Shown here one piece after another: positions 48,518-61,040 of a stretch of 64,000 nucleotides of DNA. A program made the translations under genes and the position numbers. This stretch comes from Struthio camelus (taxonomy: Eukaryota; Chordata; Aves; Struthioniformes; Struthionidae): positions 29,849,573 to 29,913,572 of the forward strand of contig NC_090951.1 in the NCBI RefSeq assembly GCF_040807025.1. The letters run 5' to 3'. A model generated the notes under the pieces. It made no database searches. It saw only the letters and a list, made by a program, of their open reading frames with translations, and was not told the origin of the DNA. Numbering within the stretch: position 1 is the first letter of the stretch; every line of letters starts with the position of its first letter.

Positions 48518-51500
48518 TTAGTTACGGACTCCTCTAGGCCCTTCTGGAAGGAGAGATGCAAAAAAAGTCTTGAAAAAAAGCCATGCTGTGCTCATAAACG
48601 AAGGGCTGGCCTGCTGGTATTCTAGTAAAAGTTGTCCCTCCTCAGAAGAGGCCGCTGATTCATCTACTCCGCCTGCATTTTCTTCTTGCTGAAATAAAGG
48701 ATATTTGGTAAGTGAATACTATCTTTAAAAATGCTGTTTGACACCTGATTAACATGTTGTTACTCTTACAGAATATAAAAGGCATACTTCTGTACCAAAA
48801 TATCATCCCTGCACAACCACATAGCTAGAAGAGCAAGCTGCACACTATTGTAGCTGCTTTATTCATGGTGCATATTCAAGAACACCGTGTTTAGGACAAA
48901 TACCTACAGCAAGAAAGCAGTGACACATGAGACCAGAACAAGTGAACATTTACACGTTTACAACCATCTTTAAATAACATCCACTGACATGAACCAGAAG
49001 GGTCAACTTAAAGTGAATTACTCAAGATTGCTTATACGTTCAAGTAAATCCTGTCACTACATTAGTCTAAACATTTTCTTCAGTTATAGAATCTCTTCAG
49101 CTTGTGATAAAATTACTCTCTGCTACTGCAACAGGTACGAGCCTACCCCTACCTACTGCAAATACCTGCATTTTCCACAGTCGCATAAAAATCTGATGAG
49201 TCTGCTACAAGTTCTACTACAAAGGTACCCTATTCTAATCAAGACTCGTGGCATAAAGTGCCAGAGTTGCATATTTATGGAGAATTAGCAGAATTAAGAT
49301 CTAAATCCCAACCACTTCCCATCAAATGACAAAGACTGTCAGTTCCTTAGAAATCTTTGGGAGGACATACTAATGGACAAACTACAAGGTAACATCTAGC
49401 CTGAAATATTTTCTAGAACAGAGGAATTAACCATGCCAAAGGAGGATGTAGGCTGGCAATTATTCCACCATGGAAAAGAGCTTCTGATAAAAATTTAGAG
49501 TTTTACTTTTCGCTTCTAGCTGTAATTAACAAACTGAAAATAAAACTTCACAGGATTTGACGTTCATGGTTTAAAAACAAGACAATACCTGTAAATTATT
49601 GTTCTGATCCTGGTTTACAGCAGCTTGAGGAGGAACATTGTTTGGGAAGGGATGAACTGGCCTTCGTCTAAATGGAAGCCATCCAACATGATGCCTAGGA
49701 AAGCCAATAGATTTATTAATACTGATGAAACTCTTGCCTGTTACAACAAGACAATTCAAGTAACATCTGACTGCTCAAAGAATTACAAACTGCAAGTTTA
49801 ACATATTAAGATCTAGTCTGCCCTGACCTATGAAGACGCTGGAGGAAGTACTTTCAAAGCTATTGAAAAAAAAAAAACACTATTTTTTCAAAGCTGCTTC
49901 TATTAAAAAAGAAGCTATGAGGTAGAATGAATATCTGCTAGCATTCAAAGTAACAGGTATAAAGCTGAATGCAGTGCTGCTTAATCATGATCCTAAGGCT
50001 GCTGGAGCATGCTGCTATAGGTATGAGGAGAGCTTGGAGTTCGCTTTAAGCCAAGTGTTACGCACAGCCCTGGGTAACTTTGCTACACTCACCCTAGGAA
50101 AGCTGTACAACAAACAACTTAAGACTGGTACTGTCCCACAAACACATAACAGGCCATATAGAGCTGCTTAGGAAATCAGTGTCTCTGCAGTACCTGCATC
50201 TTGTAACTTTAAACAATTTACATTTTGGGTTAAGTTTAACAGTAATAGTCAAAGTGTAAGGACTACCAATGAAGCAAATAAACTTCCCAAACTTTATGCA
50301 GGCTTTGCAGAGTGAAAAGCTGAATGTTTGAACTGTTCCATAGTATCAACTTCTAGACCTACCAACAGCAATTCAAAGGGCAGTATCACTTGTTTCACCA
50401 ACAGCAATTCAAAGGGCAGTATCACTTAATTCCAAGAATTTAAGAGGAGACAGATTATCTTTCATGGACAAAGGATCCCAAATGTACCCGCTGAGGGCCT
50501 GTCATCTTTAACTGAACTAAGAGATGGCCCAAGTTTTTCCTTATAGGAAGACTTAAGCAACTCAGGACACTTGTATCCAGTTTAGTTTTGTCTGCTCCCC
50601 AGAGAGGCAACACACAGCAGAAAGAGCCATGTGGTTACATGACTTACAGATAAGGCATGAAATTCTTTCAGACAGACCTCATGCAACTGTTCCCAAACAG
50701 GAAAGTGTTACTTACATTTGAACCTACATGTCTGTCTGCTCTACACTATAGAGTTATTAGGGATTTACACTGAGCTACTTTGGTTTCAAACAGTTCTCTA
50801 AAGAATGCCAGAATAAGCTTTAACATGACAAAGTGTAACATACCATCCACTATCACACACTTTATCCAATCCAGGAGTAGGCTATAGTTATATTTTTAAT
50901 GCTAAACACTGAGTTAAAGCACTCCTTTTATCCTGGTGTAACTTTGCTGTGTATAAGAGTCATATGAAACTCAAATACAAGAAAGCTCAACACTGTACAG
51001 AGGTTAATATTTCCATGAAGTGCTTCCAAATATAATACTAAGTATTAGTATCATACACTTACAGATACATCAAAACAGTGCCACCCATAACCAGGATAAA
51101 TCTGCTGACGCTAGAGTAGAAATAGATGATGTTGACAAAGACATAGAACAGTGTTGCTGAGTAGAGCCAGTCCAACCAATCTCGATTGCCACCATCCTCC
51201 TCTTCCTCCATGAGCGGACCCCCTTGGGCATTCATTCGTAGGTTTTGGTTGGCCACTGGGTTAACCTGCGGAGCAACGTTCTGGTTTCCAGGCCGATTTT
51301 GTGCAGGAAACTGGTCTGGGAGAGGAGCCGGTGATGTCACTGGTGCCACTGGTATCTCCTGAGAACGCTGTGCATGGGATGGGTCAGCAGATGCAGCAGT
51401 AGAAGCCAAGCTGAAAACCAGAGAAAAGCACAGAATAAAGCGTGGTCAAATGCTTTTGCATCTGATGCTGGTATTAAAAAACTGCTCAATTTGTTAGAAG

Positions 51501-54500
51501 TATAAAACTAGAGTAACATTATATACGCAATTATAAATCATCAAGTTCAGCAACTAGAGCAGTGTACAAGATGGAAGTTGGTTCTTCCTACAACAATAAT
51601 TGAGTGATGACAAGCAAGTCAACCCATGCCACAGTTGCACCTTCAGTTTTAAGAATAGCTTCAATACTTGGTAGAAGCTTTCCAGATACCTTTAGATTGC
51701 TCTGAAAGCATTTTTACAATCCTTGTCACCGGTAAAGCTAAGGATTTACTTTCAGTGGCCTAGAGCTGCTTTAATTGGACAGAAAAAGATAAGGCTCATC
51801 AGCAGGATTTAATTTATTTTGCAGTCACCTGCCTTCCCATTGAAAAAGGGCAATATCTACAAATTCCTAGACTCAAAGCCACTGGCCTAGAGAGCGAGCC
51901 AAACACCAAGTAACAGTTAGAGACACATGACACGTTTCCACACCAGACGATGCAAGGTGCAAAAAATTGTGTATGCCAACTGAGTTTCATCAAAAGAGAG
52001 AAAGAGCTGCCATGAGTTTTCCATGTCCTTATATTACAGTTTCTACTGTCTGCTGGTAGAGTTTTTTTTAAAAGAAAACTTACTATTGCATGTAATATTG
52101 TCTTGCATAAATCTGCTGAAACCACGACATCTGAAGCATGCTGTAAGTTGTGTAAGCAGAAAACCCAGGAGCCACACTTTGGAAAGGATGCTGAGTTGTT
52201 TCAAGCCTTGTTCAAAATTTAAACATAATACAATTGTTAATAAATCAGTTTCCCAGTTTGTCCTGTATTTATTACAGGGCACATGCAAATAGCTTCTGCC
52301 ATCTTACACATGCCAAAAAAAATTAATTCTTATTTTTAGGGCATTAACAAAAGCAACTCTACTCACATGACTAAAGGGAAGATTTTCAACTAGCAGAGCA
52401 AATCATTTCCCTTTAGCTTGTTCAGCGTCCACTAAAGCTTACAGATCCTCATCACCCTTGGTCTATATGCCATTGGCTTAGCATAAAACAAATGACATAA
52501 AACATCAATCTGAAGGGACTTTTGGATGCCAGCCCTTCTAAGAACTTTATTGACATAGGCAACAAGCATATTTACCTGGTACCGGCTTCCACTGAAGACT
52601 GGTTGTCAGAAGAGCCCCTCCGTCTTTCACCATTTGAGGAAGACACAGAAGGTTCTTGACTAGCTTCTGGCAATACCTTGGGTTGACCAGTTTTAATCTG
52701 GGGAACAACAATGCAGTTAGTGAGGACTTGCTCAGAATACTAAGAAAGCAAAAAAGGTCACACCACACTGAACATACTTCAGTTTTAGAAGTTCATACAG
52801 TTTGTCCTGCAGCACCTCTCCTCTAGGTGCTGTCACAGTTCTAACACTGCTCTAAATCACCATCCCACCAGCAACTCCATCAACATTTTAAAGCTCCTTA
52901 AAAGCTACTTGCATATAAAAATGACTTGATTTTACTCTTTTCATTTTCAGGATTTCTAGGTATGTATTTCATAATTCTGTCACATATATAATCAGGTCCT
53001 GTCTGGTTATAAGAATGCAATTGGAAAAAAATACAGGGAACTGCACTCAAAACAGTTTGGCTTGTTAGCCCTGAAGTGTTTATACTTGCATATATACACT
53101 GCTGTATAGAGGCACTAAGTCAAGAGCTGCTGTGCTAATGTACCTGTACTATATTCAGACCAGAGCTGTTTCACATCTGGCAAACTCCAAACATAAATAG
53201 ACTAAATTCAAATCACCTGTAATGGACAATCAAAGTGTACCTTTAAATATGCTAACCCACTCTTGGAAGTAAAATACATCTTTGGCCATTTAGTATCTAT
53301 TGCACTTTACACCAGTAAGTACTCAGTTCAAGTACTAACGCTTATCTTTAGCTTCCTCTCTACTGACTTTCCAAGTCATTAATGAGAGCAGTTAAAATGC
53401 CTTCAACTAATAGTTGTCTTTCTACCTCAAACTGATGTGGGGTCAGAAGTCCTTTTCTGTCCTAAACAGCTATGTCTTCTGCACACAAGCACAGCTTTTC
53501 CATCCAAAAGAGCTGGGCATATGACAGGTCATATGCTATTTAACAAAACTGAATTTACCAGATATAGACTTTGCCTAGCTGTAAAATACAGCTAGGTTGA
53601 AAGTTTTGATGTTTCTCAACAGATTCCATTAGAATCTTTACTTATGAGCCATAAATGAATTTGTATAGAACTTATTCAAAAACATTTTCACACCCCTAAC
53701 TAGTAGAACTATCACCAGAAGGAATACTGTTATTACTGTACTACTGCAAGAAAAGTCTACAGCATCAGTGAGCTTTAAAACAGTCATTACATACTTTCCA
53801 TTCTTCAGATAGTCAGAAGCTCAAGATTCAGAGTAGCACGTTAAGTCAGTATGACTACCTTTGCATCAGTTTCTTGTGCGATCACAGGAGTCTTGAGGTT
53901 GTATACCAAATGAAGAGCATGCAATTCCTCCTGCTAAAACATAAGCGAGGGCACGTTAAAAAGTAATTGTTGCACCTTGCTTGACATATAAGCACTACAT
54001 AACCTTTTTTTTTGTTTGTTTGTTTTTACCTTCAGCAGCAACTCTCTCAGATAATGATGGTCAAGCAGCAGCTTCCCAGAGTAAATCAATCTTTGGTCCT
54101 CTTCAGGCTTTGAGGGAAGACAGAATATGGTGGTTACCTATTCTGGCAAGTGCACGCAAACATTAGACATTTGCATTACGCATAAAACTGATTAATATGC
54201 ATCTGTCCATTTGACCATGAATCATACAATTGTAAGTACCTTGCACATTAAGTTGCAGAAGGAATTGTGCACATCCAAGAATTTGGCTAATACGATTAGA
54301 GCAGTTGATTACTGAAGTGCAAAATGCCTAGCACTGAGATCTAAACCAGCAGGAGGATAAAAAAACATTCTGTTGGCAAAGGACTTGCAGTCTTTTGTCA
54401 GGACTGTAAAAGAGTTGACATGTAGCTTCCTAGAAGCAGAGGTTTGCAGCACTGTCTAATCTGAGCAGCACTGAAGGTGTTACCAAATAAATCTGTTATA

Positions 54501-55769
54501 CCCCCTGAGATGAATCTGAGCAGCTGTTCACCTAAAATCCTCCTACTGCTGCATAACAGTTAGTGAGAACACACTAATCTTGTTTCTGGGCAATCACATA
54601 AGTCCACACACAGCTTATTAGAGCTTTCATAGATGCTAGTAAGTCATGTCTCAAGCAGCTGCTAAAAAAGTTCACACAAGTGATGCAATACAGTTAGAAC
54701 CTGTGTCAGCATCCAGAAGCTGAGTGAGGTGGCTTGCTTCCACTAAACTTAGTCATCGAGAGGCAAAAGCACATATCCTCCAGTGAGAACATTTTGTACA
54801 TGAAACTTATGCCAACTGCCCATCAGGTGAAACAAAGAACAGCACTACATGCTTACTGAACTTTCCTGAGGTCAATCCACAAGATCTTGCGACTTAAAGC
54901 AATTCCAACTGCTGCATTTAAAGTTTCAAACAACTCTGCAAAGTCTGCTACTGAGCTATAAATATTCAGCTGCTGTCTTCAAGGTCTTCTGCTTTACAGT
55001 GTAAGAGCTTTTAAATGCTGTGCCTATTAAACCAAAAAGGTGTCTCAGTCCACTGGCTACACCCAAGATATTTCATGCAATTTCATAGATGCTGTTTGAC
55101 AGGAAACCTTGCAGATGCACAGTTTTCACCTAAACAGTAAGATTTATTGACCCCGCCCATCATTCAGACCAAGTTCTCCCAACAAAAGCAGAAAAGTTTC
55201 CAACCATACGCTGTGAACACTTCTAAAGCACACTCAGTACCCTCTCAGGCAAAGTTAATATTTAACAGCGGTTAAACAAGAAACCGAATCAACTCCCAAA
55301 ATAACTCCCAGCAGAGCCCGAACAAGTTTCACATCTATATTTATCAGCAAACCAGAGGCAACGGATGCGAGGCGGTGCAGGACCCCCTCCCCCGGACCGC
55401 CTGCAGAAGCGGGCGCTGGAAGCGCTCCCCGCCCCTCTGATTTTCTGTTTTAGAGTCTCGCTAAGAGCGTGCGTCACTCGGCCGAACGGCGGCGGCCCCG
55501 GAAGGCTCGCCGGGCCGCTCCGGCCGCCGGGGGCCGGGGCTCGCAGCCGCCCCACCGCGGCGGCGGGAAGCGGCTCGCGCACGGCGCCGAGGCCGTTAAA
55601 CCGGGGCGGGGGGGGGGGGGGGGCGGCGGCGGCTCACCGGCGCATCGGGTATGAGGCGGCGCAGCTCAGCCTTGAGGCGCCGCACGGTCCAGGCGGGCTC
55701 GGCGCGGAGCCGCAGGTCGGGGTGTCGCTGCGTGGGGCTCTTGACCAGCAGCGCCAGGGTCTCCTCCAT
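48518..55769 (-). CDS. HERPUD1: HERPUD1, homocysteine/ER-stress-induced ubiquitin-like domain protein (complete, 8 exons)
   Basis: HERPUD1 (Herp) is an ER-membrane protein that scaffolds the HRD1 ERAD complex and is strongly induced by the unfolded-protein response. Exons: 55769-55638, 54107-54030, 53933-53859, 52697-52576, 52206-52084, 51410-51063, 49694-49589, 48688-48518, all in phase. They total 1155 bp: 384 residues plus stop (human 391). The N-terminal ubiquitin-like fold spans residues 7 to about 95 (LALLVKSPTQRHPDLRL, DQRLIYSGKLLLDHHYLREL, LHALHLVYNLK). A linker follows with the conserved SWFQQIYARQYYMQYLASTA. The C-terminal membrane hairpin is WLDWLYSATLFYVFVNIIYF plus FILVMGGTVLMYL, followed by HHVGWLPFRRRP. 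The tail is SPSFMSTAWLFFKTFFASLL. The start ATG follows a strong promoter and matches the family N-terminus. Confidence 0.98.
50361..50427. repeat. 31-bp direct duplication in HERPUD1 intron
   Basis: A 31-bp unit beginning 'accaacagcaattcaaaggg' occurs at 50361-50391 and 50397-50427, identical by eye, separated by 5 bp. It lies in the intron between exons 6 and 7. Perfect identity points to a recent duplication. Confidence 0.85.
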
Positions 55770-55818
55770 GGCAGGCGGGCGGGCGGGCGAGCGGCCTCCC
55801 GTCACCGAGGCGCCGGGC

Positions 55819-55826
55819 CTTTATAG
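55819..55826 (-). promoter_or_regulatory. HERPUD1: HERPUD1 TATA box
   Basis: CTATAAAG on the minus strand lies about 50-57 bp upstream of the ATG. It would place the transcription start near 55790-55800 and give a short 5'UTR. It stands alone in a very GC-rich island, which supports it being real. Confidence 0.6.
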
Positions 55827-55909
55827 CGCCTCGGTCACGCCCCGGCCCGCTCCGCCGCCCGGCCGCGCTGGCTGGAGTTGATTGGCTGCGGCGGGAGACG
55901 AGGCTGCCA

Positions 55910-55920
55910 CGTGGGCCAAT
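55910..55920 (-). promoter_or_regulatory. HERPUD1: ERSE-II ER-stress response element of HERPUD1
   Basis: The minus strand reads ATTGGCCCACG, an exact match to the ERSE-II consensus ATTGG-N-CCACG. ERSE-II was defined in the human Herp promoter as an ATF6/XBP1 plus NF-Y site. It lies about 140 bp upstream of the ATG and overlaps a palindromic CCACGTGG (55907-55914). Further CCAAT boxes on the minus strand lie at 55885-55881 and 55990-55986. Confidence 0.82.
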
Positions 55921-58574
55921 GGGAAGGAGAGCCGGGCGGAGCGCGGCAGGCGGGCGGCGGCAGGGGGCAGCGGGCGGGGCGCGTGATTGGGCGGCGCCCG
56001 GGGGGCCTCCGGGGCGCTGCCGGGGCGCGGGGGTCGCCGGGGGTTACCATGGGGACGGGGCCTCGGCCCGGGCCGGGTCACCGAGGGGCCTGGCGGCCGT
56101 TGCGCGGTGCCAGCGGAGCCCTGCGGCGCCCCGGGCCGGGCCGGGCCGGGCCTGAGGGGGACGCGAGTCCCCTCGCCCCCTCTCTTGCCCCGCGTCGGCC
56201 TGGCGCGTTTAACCGGCCGCTGCGGGACCCCGTCGGGCCGCGCCTGGGCAGCTGCCGAGCGCCTCCCGCGCCTCTGCCCCTCGCCGGGGGCCGGGGGAGG
56301 AGGCCGCGGGCCGGCGACCTGCCGAGAGAGGAGAGGGCAGCCCTCGTGAGCTGCCTCTGCCCTGTCCTTTGTCACCTGCCCAGACCGCAGCTCCGTAATA
56401 CGTTGGCTTGGGCTGCGAGGCCAATCTGACGGATCCCTGACTTCAGTCTTCTCTTTCCCCCTCCTGTACAACAGCAACGCAGCTCTCTGGGAGGCCTGCC
56501 GTGTGCCAGATCTACAGGCCGATCCGGGTGAAGCGTCACCTTTTTTGATATGATAATTTTACCAGATCTACACTATTACCTAAATAATTTTGTTCCTGAA
56601 ATGGGGGGGGGGGTGTGGAAGCAGGACACAACAGCTTCTGCATGGGTCCCTGGGTCCCCAGTAAGCATGCAGGGGTGTGCAGGCTGTTGGTGAAGCGTGA
56701 TAATTCATTAAGCTATCACTGACAAAAAAATAGTCTCATCTTGTAGAACTGCAGCTTCAGAATTCTCTTTCAGATACTCGTCTTCCTTTGAGACGTGATC
56801 CAGCAACAGGAAAACCAGTGGTAATGACACTAATGCACCAGGAGAGGGTTTTAGCGTACTTTTAAAAAATCAAGTAAGAATGTGGGAAGTCAGTTGTATC
56901 TGTCTGCACCACGTATTTACTCTGCTCGTTTCATTAGCTGCTTAGTACTCTTTGGCAGCCATACCTGTTGCCCAAAGGCACGGATAGATGATTTTGCAGC
57001 CAATAGCTGATTTTGCAACCAGAAAAGACACTCAGCCCCTGGGGTGCATCATTTCTCAGCTTCCTGAGAAAGATCTGTGCCCACAGGGCGTTACTGCCTT
57101 GGGAAGCAGCAAGTAAAATCAAAATGAAATGAACTGAGCTTATGTCTGGTCTGATGAACTGTTCTCACCTGCCAGAGTACAACAGCACACTTTGCAAGGG
57201 TGAAGAAAGCAGGCAGGCGCTTTCCCGCACTGCATCCCTCCCCACAAAGAGTACTTCAGGAACAGAAGTAGCTTAAGAGCTGCAGAAGAGCTGTGCTCCT
57301 TCCTCACTTATCCATGAGTGGACTCAGCACTAAAGAGGAGGGGTTTCATTCCCCAGTCCTAACCAGTAAGTCACTTCTGTAATCCCAAAGACAAGGAAAG
57401 ATGCCTGAGACTGTCAGAGCTATCTGCCGCTCTTGCTGTGCTAGCAGGGACCATGATCTGCGTCCCCCAGCTCCTGTTGGCAGTGGAAGAGGGAAAGCCA
57501 AAGGAAATGTCAGAGGGCACCCTTGCAAATGTCCCCCTTTAAGGACAGGGTGCCTTTGTTTGCTGCTTGCTTGGTTGCAGCCTTTGTTCAGAGTGCCCAG
57601 AGGGCTCCCGTGGGTGGCAGAGACAAGGCTGTGGAGAGATTAGTATCCCATTAGGATCTCGGGTTTTGCTTGCGCGTTCTGCTGGGACTCCCTATGCCTG
57701 GCTTTCAGCCGGCCGCTAGCCCAGGGATCGCGTGAGCAGCTGTAGTCACAGTGCCGTTCCTGCCTCAGGGTTCAGCTCCCACATGTCCCCGTTAATGAAC
57801 AAGAGGGGCAGAGCTCCTTCTCCTGCCCTAGCTGTTGCTGGAAACCACGGACTAGCGAGCACCTGCTGGGCAAGCTGGGCGGGAGGATAGACCTCCTGGG
57901 ACCCTAGCTCTGGGGGCAGGGGGTCCCCTCAGATACGCCCTCTGCATGCCAGCCCTGCCTGTTTGAATGTGGCTGCTCCTTATTGCTGCATATCAGCACA
58001 CATGGCACAATAAAAGATTTATGGGATAAAAGTCTGGCCTCTAATGGCTAGCAGAGGCTGGCTACAGGGGCCATGCGCTGTGGTCAGAAGTGTTGGGTTT
58101 CATACAGAGGACCAGGCAAGGTGTATGTTTCTTATTCCAAAGTGCTCTCGTGTGTGGTCTGCACATACCATCTAATCTGTTTGTGGTGTCGGGAAGCCAT
58201 TCTTTCTGTGGCAATTCCTTTTCAGTTGGCCCCAAATGCCGTCTCTTGCCTCCCCCTGCTCCTCGAACAAGCTCTGCGTGGCTGAATCCCAACTGACCTG
58301 CAAGTCCGCTCTGCCTCCAAACCCCAGGCACAGCAGAGATGCCGGGGACAGAAACAAGACAGAGATGCTGCGACACAGGAAGCGGAGCAGCACATCAACA
58401 AGCAGCTGGAGCCTGCTCAATGCTCAGGGAGCCAGAGGCAGCTCATCCTCGGTCTTTCCAAAACTCACTGCACTCCCAAGCATCAGAGTGAGCTGCACGG
58501 CATCCATCCTTTCCACACTGTCAGTTCCCCAGGAGAAACAGCAATTATTTGGGGCCTCACTGAAAGCATACAAG

Positions 58575-58735
58575 GCCAGTTGGAAGAGGGGCCCGGAGAG
58601 GTGGAATCACCACCCTTACGAGTTTTTGAGACTCAATGGACAAACCCCAGGCAACCTCATGACTCTGCTTTGAGCAGGGAGGTGGACTAGTGACCTCCCA
58701 AAGTGCCTTCCAACCTGAATGTTTCTGTGGTTCCA
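58575..58735 (+). repeat. Degraded CR1 LINE 3' end
   Basis: The plus strand reads, in order, 'aatcaccacccttacgagtt', 'caacctcatgactctgcttt', 'gagcagggaggtggactag', 'tgacctccc' and 'ccttccaacctgaatgtttctgtggttc'. This is the CR1 terminal segment in sense orientation with many substitutions, so it is older than the copy at 24.9 kb. The 5' boundary is approximate. Confidence 0.8.
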
Positions 58736-59377
58736 ATTGCTAAACCTCAACAGCTCTCCTCCGAGTTAGCAAGGAGTGCTTGAGCCCCTTGGAAAGCCAG
58801 ACCCTCGCTGCCTTCAGGCCCTCACTGTCTTCACCTGAAGCATCTGTGAACTGACAGATCTAAAATTAGGGGACACACCTGGACCTTTGGTAACATGTGC
58901 TCCAGTCCCAGAGGCTGATTCAGAGCTCTTGAAACAGAGGCAAAACAAATATCTGCCCTGATACTATCTGCTTAACTTAGGTTTTGTTCCATAGCAACAG
59001 ATTCACGGACACTGCTCCAAATACAAGGTGTGACTAGCATGTGATCAGCACTGCCCTATTGAACAATTAACTCTGATTTGCCAAAATCGTAGATGAAGGG
59101 CTCCAAGCTTGTTTTGCCACCAGTACCTGTGTAAGCATTAACCCCCCGTGTAAATCAGGATTATCTCACTGACCTCAACACAATTACTGCATGAAAAAAA
59201 GCTCAGGGTTGATCCTGGGTGGGGGGGAATCACCGATTAGTTTATAGCAGCCTTTGGAGTTAGGCTAATTTTCACTACATAACAATCTCACTCCAGTGAC
59301 CTGGAACAACAGGAGCAGCCGGTGGAGGATTTTACTATACGCAAAGAAATGTCCTGTAGCCTCAGAGACTGGCATAT

Positions 59378-59431
59378 GATCTCTGCAACACCTCTCTGCC
59401 TGGCAGGCGATCTCTGCAACACCTCTCTGCC
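59378..59431. repeat. 23-bp direct duplication
   Basis: A 23-bp unit starting 'gatctctgcaacacctctct' occurs twice at a period of 31 bp (59378-59400 and 59409-59431), apparently identical. Only two copies. Probably a local tandem duplication or slippage event. Confidence 0.8.
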
Positions 59432-61040
59432 CAGGTGCAGTGACGCAGTGCAAGAGAGCGTGCCAAAAGATACAATCTGGCTTATGTGGGCCCCCTGGTT
59501 TGGTGATCCTGGAATCTGATGCGTTTTGGAGCTGTCCAAAGGTTGCTCTGCAGCCTGGATAGGTCGAAGATCAGGAGATTCAAACCGCACGATTCAAACA
59601 CATCTGGCTGGTTCTCAGGATTTAGTTCAATGTATTTATTCAGGAAGAAGCACTGTGTTTGTCAGCCATCTCGCTTAATAAAATGTTTCATAATACTGTT
59701 GTAATAGTCCCTTCGATTGGTGTGGCTGTGTACAGTTTTTCTTCGAGCCCATGAACAAGATTTTAGTCTTGGGAAGACTTTATGCTGGGGTTTTTGTCTC
59801 TGGAGAGGGCGTGCTGCGAGCAGGCAGGGAGCTCGCAGCATGCTGTGCATCCTGACTGGCATCACACCTGGGCTGCGGATGGGATTTGGAGAGAAAGGGT
59901 CACCTGCATATCTCTTTGAGAATTTCTGGGCATAAACAGAGTGACTTCTACGCGAGACGTATCCTGAGTGCATCACCCACCGAAGTAACTGGCAGCACCC
60001 GAGGAAATCTGCTCCAGCATGAACAACGCAGCCTGGCAGTCAGACGGTGGGAGAGGCAGAGCAATGCTGAACAATCATACCAGGCCTCAGGACGTGTCAG
60101 GCCTTGGCCAGTCTTGAACTTACTTTAGCTTGATTTTAGGTTTATCTGCAAAAATCATTCAAGAAACTTTTGCTGTGCCTGCAGCTTGCTCTCGGATCAG
60201 ATGCCTGTTGTCTAGCTCGTCCTAGCTGTAACAGCCCCCGGTGGTCAGGTTCTGTGTCTATCGCATGCTTTGGAGCTTGTTTAGTTATATTATTACTTAA
60301 ATTGCTTTAGTCTCAGTTTTGCTTAGCTTTGTGCAATTGCATAGCCCTCCTCCCCAAAAGGCACCCTAGCACAAATAGGGAACGACTACCAAACCTGCGT
60401 AATCGTGGAGTTTGGGTTCATGGAGAGGGAACCTGGCACCAGCTGCCCCGACACAAGGAGGGTGCAGGCACTCTCAGGGCCCTCCCTTTCTCACCCTGCA
60501 GATCGGTAGGAGAGGCAGGAGTAGAGCATGGCCCCTCAACAAGTACAGGGTTGAGGCGTATGAAAACGTCCCTGGCGTAACCCAATGCCGAGAAGGGAGA
60601 AACGCTCTCAGCAGCGCCGCTGCGTGCCTCTCGGCCAAGCCCCGGGGGTGCGGGTGACTCGCCGTAACTACGGGCACGAGCCCCACATCAGGGGAAAGGG
60701 GCAGATGCTTGTGTCTATTGATTTTATTGTGCTACTAACGATCCTTAGCACAAACCGGATGACTTGGATTGCAAGCGTTACTCCTGTCGCAACGGCACTA
60801 ATAATAAAAGATTGTTATTCTTTGACTAGAGAGTGGAAGCCGTAACTGGACCGCCGTTCCCTTGGATGTGTAGGTAAGGCGTGTTCCCTTCTCGCCCATC
60901 AGGAAATTGTGCAAGCTCCTAACACGGGCAAGGGAGGTGATGGAAAAGCCTCCCAGCGGAAGGGCAAAGTTGCTCCCAAGGCAGCGATGGACCTTGATGA
61001 AAGGAAACAAACAAACGGCTCAAGGCAGACAGGAATTACC

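Larger units (their letters stand above)
55365..56440. promoter_or_regulatory. CpG island over HERPUD1 exon 1 and promoter
   Basis: A continuous GC- and CpG-rich block covers HERPUD1 exon 1, its TATA/ERSE-II promoter and about 0.6 kb upstream. A run of 16-18 G on the plus strand (about 55608-55622) lies in the first intron just beyond the exon 1 donor. Open frames above 180 codons on both strands are composition artefacts. Confidence 0.75.
56441..61040. other. HERPUD1-PARD6A intergenic spacer
   Basis: About 4.6 kb between the two divergent promoters. It holds the CR1 tail at 58.6-58.7 kb, a 23-bp direct duplication near 59.4 kb, plus-strand AATAAA hexamers near 59685 and 60800, and a possible LTR-like stretch at 60.2-60.9 kb. 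No coding exon is recognised; frames up to 145 codons (such as 58236-58673) have no family motif. Confidence 0.5.
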
